A model generated the notes under the pieces. It saw nothing but the letters and a program-made list of their open reading frames with translations. It was not told the origin of the DNA and ran no database searches. The position numbers and the translations under genes were made by a program. Of a stretch of DNA of 64,000 nucleotides, positions 10,163-21,200 are shown one piece after another. Origin of the DNA: Heracleum sosnowskyi (taxonomy: Eukaryota; Streptophyta; Magnoliopsida; Apiales; Apiaceae); NCBI GenBank assembly GCA_030848705.1, contig CM061236.1:140772574-140836573 (forward strand). Direction: 5' to 3'. Each line of letters starts with the position of its first letter. The first letter of the stretch is position 1.

Positions 10163-13100
10163 TAGCTTATAGCCCGTGCGATGCACGGTTACTTAAATTT
10201 TATTTATAATTATTTTGTTTATAATTATATTTTTATTAACCATGCAACACACAATTGTTTTTTTAATATCTATAATTATATTTTTTATGAATATTTTAAT
10301 ATTTAAAAGTTATTAGTTTACATGATTAAATTATTGTTAAAAAAGATTTAGCCAAAAAAATTATAGTTAAAAATTTGATATTTATTATATTTTACACGCT
10401 CAATTTAATATTTGTTTATATTGAGTTATAAAAATTAGATTTTGCCAATTTTATAGTCCACATGAAATTCACAAAATAATCTTTAATTTAGTTGTGGTTT
10501 AATAGTTCTTTTTTAATTAAAAACTATTCTAAAACTAAAAAGAGAATAAAGTGACGAAATTTAATGTTGAGAATTCTATTCGATTTAGGAAATCTACTTA
10601 TATGTAGTTTAGATTATTAGATTACCCTTTATTAACCAAATACAGATTTTAATGTTAAATCTAAAGATTTTCACCTATCTATTTAACATTAAACGATTTT
10701 TATTATTTTGGTATTAAATGAGTTTCCTTATTTAATTACAACTATTTTTATGTTTTAACTTTTTAGAAAATTCAATCCTAATATAATATCTTTTAACTTA
10801 TATCATTTTTAGATAATAACTTCTTTTTATATGATATAATCTTGATCATGTATTTTTAAAAGTATTAGATCTAACGGTTGAGAATGTTTTGGCGGTATTT
10901 AGGACCAAACTACCCTGATAACATCATTAATTTTTCTTAATATTTATAATTTATAATTTTTTAAATATTTATTGCTAAAATATAATATACTTTTTTTGTA
11001 ATATGTTAAAGATGCGGGAACTTTGAACTTTTGATAAAATAAATTATCAATTAAAATATAAATTTTTTTGTAATAGTTCTTCTTTTAAAGTAGTACACCG
11101 TGATCAAAATTTTGTATAAATTTCATTTATTTATAGTATATCCTGTAAATATCTATGTTATTATATTAAAGACTAAATAATGAAAGCTTCCTTATAAGTT
11201 TGGTCGCTTTGTTTGATCACTCAATCCATAATCGTTAAATCTTTCAAATTAAATTGTTGAAAAACGTTAGATATAACAGTAAAATTATCAAGTAGAATGA
11301 TGTGAGGTTTGAATCTACCAACAACATATTAAAATTTATAGGTTTTTTTGAAAAATAAGATTTTTTTTCATTTTTTCTTGCAGACATATGTTATTTGATA
11401 ATATTTTTTGTAAAGTACGATTTTTCAGAAAAGTACTATACTAATTGATTAACAAACTTTTAAAGTTTCGAATTTAATAATTTACAATGTATATAGATTT
11501 AAAAAGTTTGGCCTCTTCTGTAGCTAAGTCTAAAATTTCAAAATAAGGTTTTTTTTAAAATATGAATATAGTTCTGCTAACAATGAAATTAGGTCTCTAT
11601 GAGTTCTAATAAAACAAAATCACCATTTACGTATAATTTATTATTTAATAATAAATAATATTTGATTAGTTATGATATAAAGCTTAATAAAATAGGATTA
11701 AAAATATGCATAATTTTATAAAATTGTATCTTCGTATTATTATATTATTTGTTGATTTGAATTTTTATTAGATTGATTTTAATTTTTGAACATAGATTTC
11801 TAAATTTAAAATAGTTCGAAAAAAGTAATTAATTTGGTGTTAAAATAATGATGACATAATAATTATTGTTAGAATTTAAATATTCACTTTATTAATTTGG
11901 GCTTTATCTTGCGTTTAAAAATCAGATTTTGACGATTTTACACCCCACATGAAGATAACTAAATTATCTTTAATTAAAAGATGGTTTAACAATTTTTATC
12001 TAGGTGGAATTATCCATGGAAAAGAAAAGAAAGTCACGAATTTTTTACATGGAGAATTCTATTCAATATAGAAAACTTATTTATATTTGGTATATTTTGT
12101 TTAAATTATCAAAATACACATTTTAAAATTTAAATATAATCCTATTATTAATAAAATAAACTTTTTTAATATTTGATCCTACGATTTTCATTTATCTAGT
12201 TAAGATATAATAGTCCTTATTAATTTGGTTGTCTACCACCAAAATTTGGGATAAGATCCGTATTATGATTATTATATATAAGGATTTAATATAATAAGGA
12301 TATCAAGTATATACTGATATAAGTATCTTACTAACTGTTTTTAATTTAAATGTTTCGGTTTTATTTACGGTGTAAATAAAATTTTAAAATACATTATTAC
12401 TTAAAAATTATTAAATAGAATAAAAATTATGTTATGATTATATAAACTTTTATTCTCATATTATTATATTCTTTATCGATTTGAATTTGTTCTTAATTAA
12501 TTTTGATAATTTATTGAAAAAAACATAAAATTTCTATATTTAAAAGAATTAGTGGAAAAATAAATAAATTGGTGCTACAATAATAAAAAAAAAATTATTA
12601 AAATGTAGATACTCACTTTAATATTTGGGTTCTATCACGAGTTTTAAAATTTGAATTTTGACTATTTTACAACTCATGTGAAACTAACGAAATTATCTTT
12701 AATTTAATGATGGTTTAATAATTATTATTTAACTTGACTATTTGACCTACCCATAAAATAATAAACTGAAAAGAAAAGATGGTTAAGAAGTTTTACACAA
12801 AGAATTCAATTCAATATAGAAAACCAATTTATAATTGGTTTAAATTATCAAAGCACACTTCTTAGTATTTAAATATAATCCTACATTTAATCAAATACAC
12901 ATTTTAATATAAGTATTATATTCAAAATTATCGTTTATGAATATGAAACCTTCAACATTTTAATTATATTTTGATATTATACTTTTATATTTGTTATATG
13001 TAAAATAATATAATTATAATTTGGATTAATCAAATTGTTATGTTCCTTCAGAAAAAAAAGTGTTTAGATTTATTCATGTACATGAGTTCTCCTAAATCTC

Positions 13101-13935
13101 TTATAACGTAGGGTATTATTGTAATCGATATTAATTGTTATCTTGATATTTGGTTTAACAATTATTATCTAACTCGAACTATACATAAATTCAAGAGAAA
13201 AAATATTTAAGAATGTTTACATAGAAAAATTTTAAATTATCAAAATACACTTGTTAGTATTTAAATATAATTCTACTATTAATCAGATACATTTTTTAAT
13301 ATTAGATCTAACAATTCTCATCGATCTATTTAAGATCTAACTATAATTATTAATTTGGTCGTATACTGATCGTACACGGACCAGATCGATTTTAATTTTT
13401 TCTTAAATTGATTTGAACATTTTATTGAAATAAACATAGAATTTATAAATTTAAAAGAATTAGGAAAAAAAAACTAAATTGGTGTTACAATAATAAAAAA
13501 ATATTTATTAAAATTTAGATAATAACTTTACTGTTTGGGCTCTTGGGCTCTATCTTGAGTTTTAGACAACGGATTTTAACGATTTTACAGCCCACGCGAA
13601 ACTTACAAAATTATCTTTAATTTAATTATAGTTTAATAATTATTATCTAACTGGAACTATCCATAAAATAAAGAGAAAAGATAATTACAATTTTTTACAT
13701 AAAGATTTTTATTCAATATAGAAAACCCATTTATAATATTTTTTAATTATCAAAATACACCTTTTAGTATTCAAACACTATCATATTATTAATCAAATAC
13801 AATTTTTAATATTATATCTGACGGTCCTCATCGATTTGAATATTTATAGTTTTATAATCCAACGGATCGTATACTTTTGGTAGTACAGTAACCAACCAAA
13901 GTTTTAGATAAGATCCCTCTTACACTTATTATATA
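10163..13935 (-). mobile_element. Helitron-related repeat region
   Basis: The left edge has AGCTTATAGCCCGTGCGATGCACGG. On the minus strand this gives a CCGTGC-loop-GCACGG hairpin (10174-10188) about 11 bp before a CTAT/CTAR-type end, as at Helitron 3' termini. Inside, a diverged block (ATTTTGACGATTTTACA-like, then TTATCTTTAATTTAA and ATTCAATATAGAAAAC) recurs near 10438, 11924, 12653 and 13571. A plus-strand TCTATGTTATTATATTAAAG near 11153 resembles a Helitron 5' end. No Rep/helicase coding is visible. Confidence 0.5.
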
Positions 13936-14828
13936 CTAGCTTAAAACCCGTGTGATGCACAAATTGTTATTAATAATTATTATTTTTTATTATTTATGTT
14001 TTAATATTCTAATAATTTGCATTTGCTAAAAAATAAGTAGTCGTGTTCAACTTTTTTAAATAATTAAAAGTATTAAAATAGATTTTAAAATAAATTAATA
14101 AATGTTTGTCCGTCATATTTTTGATAAAGGAGAGGTCTTAGTAAAAAAAATAGAAAAAGTAATGTGTTTTAGCTGAAAAGTAAGTGCCCGTAATTAAAAG
14201 TATTTAAAAAGGTTTCAAAATAAATAAGTAAGGATTTGCCCGGGATATTTTTGGAAAATGAGAGATTTTAGTAAGGAAAAATAGAAAGAGTAACATGTTT
14301 TAGTTGAAAAAGGTAATTGCCCGTGATTTTTTTTAGAAAAAGAGAGAATTTTGTTAGAAAAAATAGAAAAGACAATGTATTTTAGCTGAAAAGGTAGTTG
14401 GTTATAAAAATGTTATTATTTAATAATAATTTCTTTAGAAAATAAGAAAATAGAAAAAGTAACACGTTTCTGCTAAAAAAGTGCTCATAATTAAAAATAT
14501 TGAAATAGATTTTATAATAAATAATTAAGGGTTTGCCGTGATATTTTTGGAAAATGGGGGGTTTTAGTAAGGAAAAATAGAAAGAGTAACATGTTTTTTG
14601 TTAAAAAAGATAATCGTCCATGTTTTTTTTAGAAAAATAGAGGATTTTGTTAGAAAAAAAATAAAAAAAGATAATGTATTTTAACTGAAAAGGTAATTGA
14701 TTATAAATAATGTTATTATTTTGTGATAATTTTTAAAAAAAATAAGTAAGGGTAATTAAGTAAAATCACAAGTACCGACCGTTCGTCCGTCCGACTACCA
14801 AACTTTTAATGTTTCGTCTTTAATAATA
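13936..14828 (-). mobile_element. Helitron-like element, 3' end intact, 5' end clipped
   Basis: On the minus strand the 3' end reads GGGTTTTAAGCTAG followed by T, a CTAG terminus with the expected A/T target. The preceding CACGGG stem is degenerate. The other end has TATTAAAGACGAAACATT but lacks the leading TCTATAC, and directly abuts the next element's 3' end. Inside are several copies of a TTTGCCCGTGATATTTTTGG-like repeat, near 14115, 14235 and 14530. Confidence 0.55.
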
Positions 14829-15517
14829 TAGCTTAAAACCCGTACAATGCACGGATTATTTTTAATAATTGTTAATTTTATTATTTATTATTTATATTTT
14901 ATATTTTATTAATTATATTTATTAAAAAAATAAGTAGGTGTGTTAAACATTTTTAAATAATTAAAAGTATTAAAATAGATTTTAAAATAAATAAGTAACG
15001 GTTTGCCCGCGATATTTTGGAAAAAGAGGGGCTTTAGTAAGAAATATAGAAAGTAACATGTTTTCGTTGAATTTTAAAATATAAAAGTATTGATTTGCCT
15101 GTGATTAATAATTATAATATTATTATTTTATTTTATTAAATAGAGCTATTCGTGATATTTTTGGAAAATGAGAGATTTTATTTAGGAAAAATAGAAAAGT
15201 AGAAATTTTAGTTAGAAAATATAAAAACGAATATACAATTTGGCTAAAAGTGGTAATTGGTTAGTTATTAGCAATTATAACCTTATTATGTTATTTTATT
15301 AAATGAAACTGTCTGCGATATTTTTGGAAAATGAGATGTTTTAGTTAGAAAAAATAGAAAAGATATTATATATAATAATTTTAATATTTTATCTAACGGT
15401 TCTCATTGATTTGATCAGAGATATCTAACGGCTATGAATGGAGTGACCAGACTACAAAAACTTTTATGACCAGACTACAAAACTTTCAATGTTTCGTCTT
15501 TAATATAATAGTATAGA
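14829..15517 (-). mobile_element. Helitron-like element with both ends recognisable
   Basis: The minus-strand 5' end is TCTATACTATTATATTAAAG at 15517, preceded by A. The 3' end at 14829-14850 has CCGTGCATTGTACGGG, a near-perfect hairpin, followed by TTTTAAGCTAT. About 689 bp and non-coding. The interior repeats a GATATTTTTGGAAAATGAGA block near 15010, 15150 and 15310. Confidence 0.6.
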
Positions 15518-16417
15518 TAAGAAGTTAGTTGTGCTTAATTTGTTCGAAAAATATATTTTTTGATTATTCTCCACAAAATTGTCCATTCAATTACTACGTT
15601 TTTAAACACCGTAAATCAATTAGGAGGAGAATGCATATAATTATTAACAACACCCTCTGTTACGCAGTTAACCAATCAAAAATTTTGAATTATTTTATAA
15701 CTAATGACAGTCAATCCTAAATTTTAGATCAACCATAATAAGTTAAATACTTTCCTCATTACCAAAGTCCAATTAACAAATCAGAAAATAAAAATTATTT
15801 TAGTACTAATCAGATTCACTTCCTAAATTTTAATTCCTAAAATTTAAACCAATCATAATAAATAAAATATTTTCCTCATCACTAAGTCCAGTTAACCATT
15901 CAGAAAATATACATTATCAATTAGAATTTTTTTAAATGATCTTAAGACCAATTAGAGTCAATTCCTAAATTTTAGACTAATCATAATAAATTAAATATTT
16001 TTCTCAATTACCAAAATCCAGTTAATCAATCAAAGAATATAAATTATAAATCACAACATATAGATACAAACAATTCCTAAATTTTAGAACAATCATATTA
16101 TATTTAAACAATTCCTTATTTATTATTCTAATCCTACTATATTAACCATGATTAGTTAATAATTTTAATCTAAATATATTTTTTACTTAATTTAACATTG
16201 TCATATATCACACAATTCTAATCTAAATACATTAATATTAATAATTCATTTTTTAAATTTAAAACAGACTGAGTTAATTCGTTATAAATAGATAATTTTT
16301 TTATTTAATATTTTTTTATAAATAAGTAAGAATAATTAAGTAAAAACACGAAATACCAAAAAATAGTTATCGTACCTAACAAACTTATAATTTTCGTCTT
16401 TAATAATATAGTATAGA
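15518..16417 (-). mobile_element. Helitron-like 5' end with tandem repeats
   Basis: The minus-strand start TCTATACTATATTATTAAAG at 16417 is a further Helitron-like 5' end. The region contains four diverged copies of a 115-135 bp unit (TCCTAAATTTTAGA, AATCATAATAAATTAAATA, CCAGTTAACCAATCAGA) near 15715, 15832, 15966 and 16076. Its own 3' end was not identified. Confidence 0.45.
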
Positions 16418-17371
16418 TATATAATTCTAACAACATTATATTGAATATTTTTTTTTTTTGAAAATGATAATATTTAACAAATTTTTTTATTAATATTATT
16501 CATTAATTATATTCAATAATTATAATAAAATTTATTATTGAATAATAATAATAATACTCAATAATAATATTATAATATTATCATTACAAATATTCTTGTT
16601 GAATATTATTATTATATTCAATAAAATATAATATGTATAATATAGCATTATCAAAAAAACACTATTATTGTAATACTATTATAATACAATTATCAATTAA
16701 AATTTTAAAATTATTTTTCAAGTAACTGAAAATAGATCATTATTTTTCAAACAACCATAGGTATTCAATGATTTATTTTTCCAATTGAAATAATCTAACG
16801 AACATATAATTTGAGTTGTAGACGAATTGCGATATCCAATAAGTTCGTTCGAGTCTGACTTGATCCAAACTCGATAAGTTCGGTTAGGTATGTTATCGAA
16901 CAATATTCAGTTCGTTAAATCATTGATTGAGTTCGAAAGATAGCTTATTTGTGAATAAGGTTGAAGAAATATTGAAACATTTGATTACTTTTTCAAGTTG
17001 GGCTCGCTTCAAACTCAATAACCTCAATTGTAATACATAAGATGCTTCGCCAATCGAAATTTATAAAACGTAGTCAAATTTTAGAAAATTTATGACTACG
17101 TTAAATTAAACAATTTATAAAAAAATATATTTACTTTCGTCTATCGATATACAACAAAATCCTAATTATGTGTTATAGTGAGTGTTGCGAAAAATCGCTA
17201 ATCGAAATAAATCGATCCAGGTACCGATCTGAGATTTATCGGAAATCAGAATTTATCGGAACGATAAATCGGGAATTATTCGGATGTAATTTAATAATAT
17301 ATTTTATAATATTTATTAAATTAAACTATTTATTATCTATCTACAAATATATAAAAACAAATATATCTATG
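16418..17371. other. AT-rich spacer with palindromic AATATT clusters
   Basis: No gene recognised. The stretch 16500-16680 is dense in AATAATATT and its complement. The region 16850-17290 has degenerate TCGG/CCGA-rich sequence that may be old DNA-transposon debris. Confidence 0.4.
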
Positions 17372-17566
17372 TGTTAGGTCCTGATAAGTTTGTAGAAGGG
17401 GGGTTGAATACAAACTATACCGTTTTATCGAAATTTGTTCGTTTAAGATTAAACAATTTAGAACAAATTAATGCGGAATAAAAACTGAAACAATATTCAA
17501 GTTAAATAGAAACTCTATTAAACTTGAGGGGTGTTACAATTTTGATCACTGATTACAAAGAACTTA
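17372..17566 (-). repeat. Inverted LTR fragment of the second SIRE-like family, part 1
   Basis: Starts TGTTAGGTCCTGATAAG, the exact complement of the LTR ends at 30676 and 38153, and follows that LTR with scattered differences. It is interrupted after ACTTA at 17566 by the SIRE-type element and resumes at 27958-27992. Confidence 0.8.
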
Positions 17567-18166
17567 TGTTGCCCAGTAAATAACAATTGTAGAAGGGGGT
17601 TGAATACAATTGTATAAGATTCTCGACTTTATATAACACAAATATGAAAGATCAATAACAATAACAATAACAGCTTTATTAACTTTGATATAAAACTGTT
17701 ACAAACTCTCTTAAGAAATTCTGATGTTCTTAAGAGCTGCTAGCTTACAAAAACTCTCTCAAGAAATTCTGTTCTTAAGAGCTTCTCTCCGATTATGTTC
17801 TCTCTCTAATAAGTACATAAATCGAAACCAAAACTGTGTTTATATAGTGCACACAGCTTCTCTATCAATAACAAGATAAGTCCTAATCATAACAAAGATA
17901 GAAACATATCTTTAATCGATAGCTGCATTCTACAAACCAGGAACAAACTTCCATGTTTATCTAGACTCCAAATATAACTCGAAGTAGGAATCCTGATCAG
18001 CTTCAAGTCCTGATGATCAAACCTGATCATAGTCTGAGTAGGAATCCTGATGATCAATAAGATACTGACGCTTGATCAAATACTGATGACCATGCAATAC
18101 TGATGACGTCAGCAATCCTGATCAGTTGAGTCTAGCTTCTGACAATCATTGAATTCTGATCTAACA
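17567..18166 (-). repeat. 3' LTR of the SIRE-type element
   Basis: 600 bp; on the sense strand starts TGTTAGATCAG and ends GGGCAACA. Contains a TATATAA promoter-like box (about 17839-17845, minus strand), a perfect 10-bp inverted repeat CTCTTAAGAA/TTCTTAAGAG (17708-17736) and many short ATCAGGAT/ATCAGTAT motifs near the LTR start. Confidence 0.95.
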
Positions 18167-18180
18167 ATCTCCCCCAATCT
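18167..18180 (-). other. Polypurine tract of the SIRE-type element
   Basis: AGATTGGGGGAGAT on the minus strand directly precedes the 3' LTR start; it primes plus-strand DNA synthesis in LTR elements. Confidence 0.85.
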
Positions 18181-18275
18181 CATACTTTGTGAAATAAAGT
18201 ATAGATTCCAAATATTCAATGATGTCAAAAACATGTATCAAAATGTACGAGTATCTTCAGAAACAACTTATCTGT

Positions 18276-21200
18276 TTAAACTTTGTGATAGAACAGATTC
18301 ATCTTCAAGAAGTTGGATAATAAACTTTCTTCTTTTTCTTCAAGAATTTGAATCAGTCTTTCCTTAAGATTTCTGAGTTCTTCATCTTCCTCATTAATCT
18401 GGTAGATAGCTGCTCTGAGATTCTGTATGGAGTTTCTCTGTAGACTGTGCTCTTCAAGCAAAAGATAAGCAATTTCCTTCCCATCAGGATTGAGAGAAAG
18501 ATGAGTCATGCCAAAATTTACTTCTTTAACAGCAGTACCCCTTTGCATTTCCACATCCTGACCTCTTTGATTTAAGTACATGGGAGTATAATTACCATTG
18601 AAATTACTGTTTCCATCCAGTCTTCTTCTTATTGTTGACAAAATCATGTCACTCCATTCTTTGTACACTTGGTTCTTCCATCTTAACAGATAGTGAACAT
18701 ATTTCAGTTCCTGTGTAGTTTTCATCAGCAGATCTTGAATAGATAGAATCTTCACACTACCATCTTTCATGAAGTACAGAAGCTTTTCTTTCTTTTCAAA
18801 ACCATCATGACAATCTATAACTATATCAACAGCTAATAAATTGTTCAGGTTTTCAGAAGTTAAAGTACCTCCAATTTCTGTCAAGGAGTAAGGATCAACA
18901 TATGACATATTCAGATATTCACCATCTCTGTGTCCAATACCTCCTCTTGAATTACTTGACAATTGCTTCAGATTTGAAAACATTTTTAACCAGAGTGCTT
19001 TTGATCTAGCCATATCAGACAAATCAACAACACTTGAAGCACTTGTAATAATTCCACCAGACTGAAAATTGATAGGTGTATCACAACTTAATGTGCTAAT
19101 ATGTTTCCACTTCTTGTATTTCTCCTTTTCATGAGCGTAGCTTCTTTCAAGTAAAGATTCTTGTCTGCTTGAATTTCTCCATTGTCTTTTATTTGAAACT
19201 TTAAGCCTTTGTAGATAGAGATTGAAATCTTTATTTGTTCTTCTTGTAATATCTCTTCTTCTGGCTTCTTCTTCTTCATCTACTTCTTTGTTGTGACAAT
19301 CAACAACAGTAGATAAAATTATCAAATCAACCTCTTGCAGAATTTCAGATTCGTCAGGATCTTGAATATTGTCAGGATTAGAATCTTCAATTTGATTTGT
19401 ATTGCTGAGAGTTGATTTACTTGATTTTCTTCTCAATTCAGGTTCTTCTTCAACAATTCCATCATCACCAAAAGTAGATCTGTCAGGAACTACTAGAGTT
19501 TGAATAGGTTCAGGAATTTCTTCAATTCTTAACCCTCTAGACCTTGTCTGTCTAGGTACTGTTTGAGTTGAAGAACCTCTTCTACTTCTTCTAGCACCTC
19601 TCCTACCTCTGTTTCCTCTACCTCTAGCAGGAGCAGTATAGCTTTCCATTGTCTCTCTTTGTAGTCTCAAAAATTCTTCATGTGAGAGATCTGGATATTC
19701 TTCACTTGCTGTAGAGAGTGCTTTTCTTGCAAATAATTGTTGAACTCTTTTATCAGTGTGATATAGAGTAACAATTCTACCGTCTTTTGTAGAAAACTTC
19801 TGGAATAAATTTGATGCATCTTCAGGATGATCAATAATCACATCTTCATCACCTTCAGGAATTGTAGCAAGAATTTGTCCATGACCAGGTGTCAGGATTT
19901 GATCTTCCGTCAGGATCTGAGATTGCACCAATGTTCTTACTGTCTTAACTCCAGAATCAGAAACATGAGTTGACTGCGTTGTTTGACTTTGAGAAGTTTG
20001 GATTGTCTTCATAACAACATCATCAGAGGTTTCTCCTTGTATCGCTTTGTCACCACCATCATCATTATTTCTTAATACTAGATCAGGTGTACATTTTGTC
20101 TGAATAACCTTCTCCCCCTTTTTGACATCAGGATTTGACAATAATTGCAAAATTAAGGAAAGAGAGGCTTGAATTTCAGTTACCTTAGTATCCAGAGAAT
20201 CAATTCTGTGATGGATTGAGGTTTGTTCTGAAACAACAGATTTCACTTGGGATTCCACTACCCTTAGTTGAAAAGTAGTAGGCACCTTTGTAAAATTATT
20301 AAAGATATCAGTCCTCACTTTTTCAGTTGAGCCCTTGATAGAATCAATCTCACTTTTCAGGCTTTTGGATAACAGAGTAGTAGCCTTCAGATGATTCTTC
20401 AAGTCTTGATTCTCTATAGACTTCACTGCATTATAGGCATGTTCAATAGCAGAAGAAAAACTGATAGATTCATCAGATTGGTGCCATGAATTGTTCCATT
20501 CATTATGTCTAAATGCCTCTGCAGGATCAAAGGAAGGAGTAGAAAAATCTTGTCTCTGATCTTTCCCAGTGAAAGCTTTGCCAGCCATATACGTACTTGA
20601 TGAACCAAAATTAGTTCCAAGACTAATCTTGAGTGCTGTAGCAAGCTGTTCCTTCTCTTTTCTATTCTCATTATCATCATCACTATCATCATCAGAATTA
20701 TCATCATCAGTATCAGAAGTAATATCAGGATCAGGAATAGCAATACCTTTCAGTTTATCCTGTGGTTCTGAGATAGGATGATCTATTGGTCTTGAACGAA
20801 GTGGCTGTATCAAAATAGGTTCATTATCAGGAGCACCACTAACGTCAGGATGAACATCGTCAGGATTTGATATGCGTGCATCAGTATTTGCTACCAATGG
20901 TTCTTGTGGAGCTTGAGGTTCAGAAGCTGCTTCAACACTTTGAGCTAAAGGTTCTTGTGTGCTTCCCTCATTGACAATGTTCGCGACCAATCTTTCAACA
21001 GAAGCTGTAGCTTTGCCTGCATCTTCACTTTGAGAAGATGGTTCTTGTGTAGCTGGAATGTTGATGTCTTCATTCTCCCTTTGAGAAAATGGTTCTTGTG
21101 TGACCATTCCACTAGCTAAGCCTTCACCCAAACTTTGATTGAGTGGTTCTTGTGTGGCAGGATCAACAGTAGCTGCTGAATTACTCTGAAATTCAGGTTC

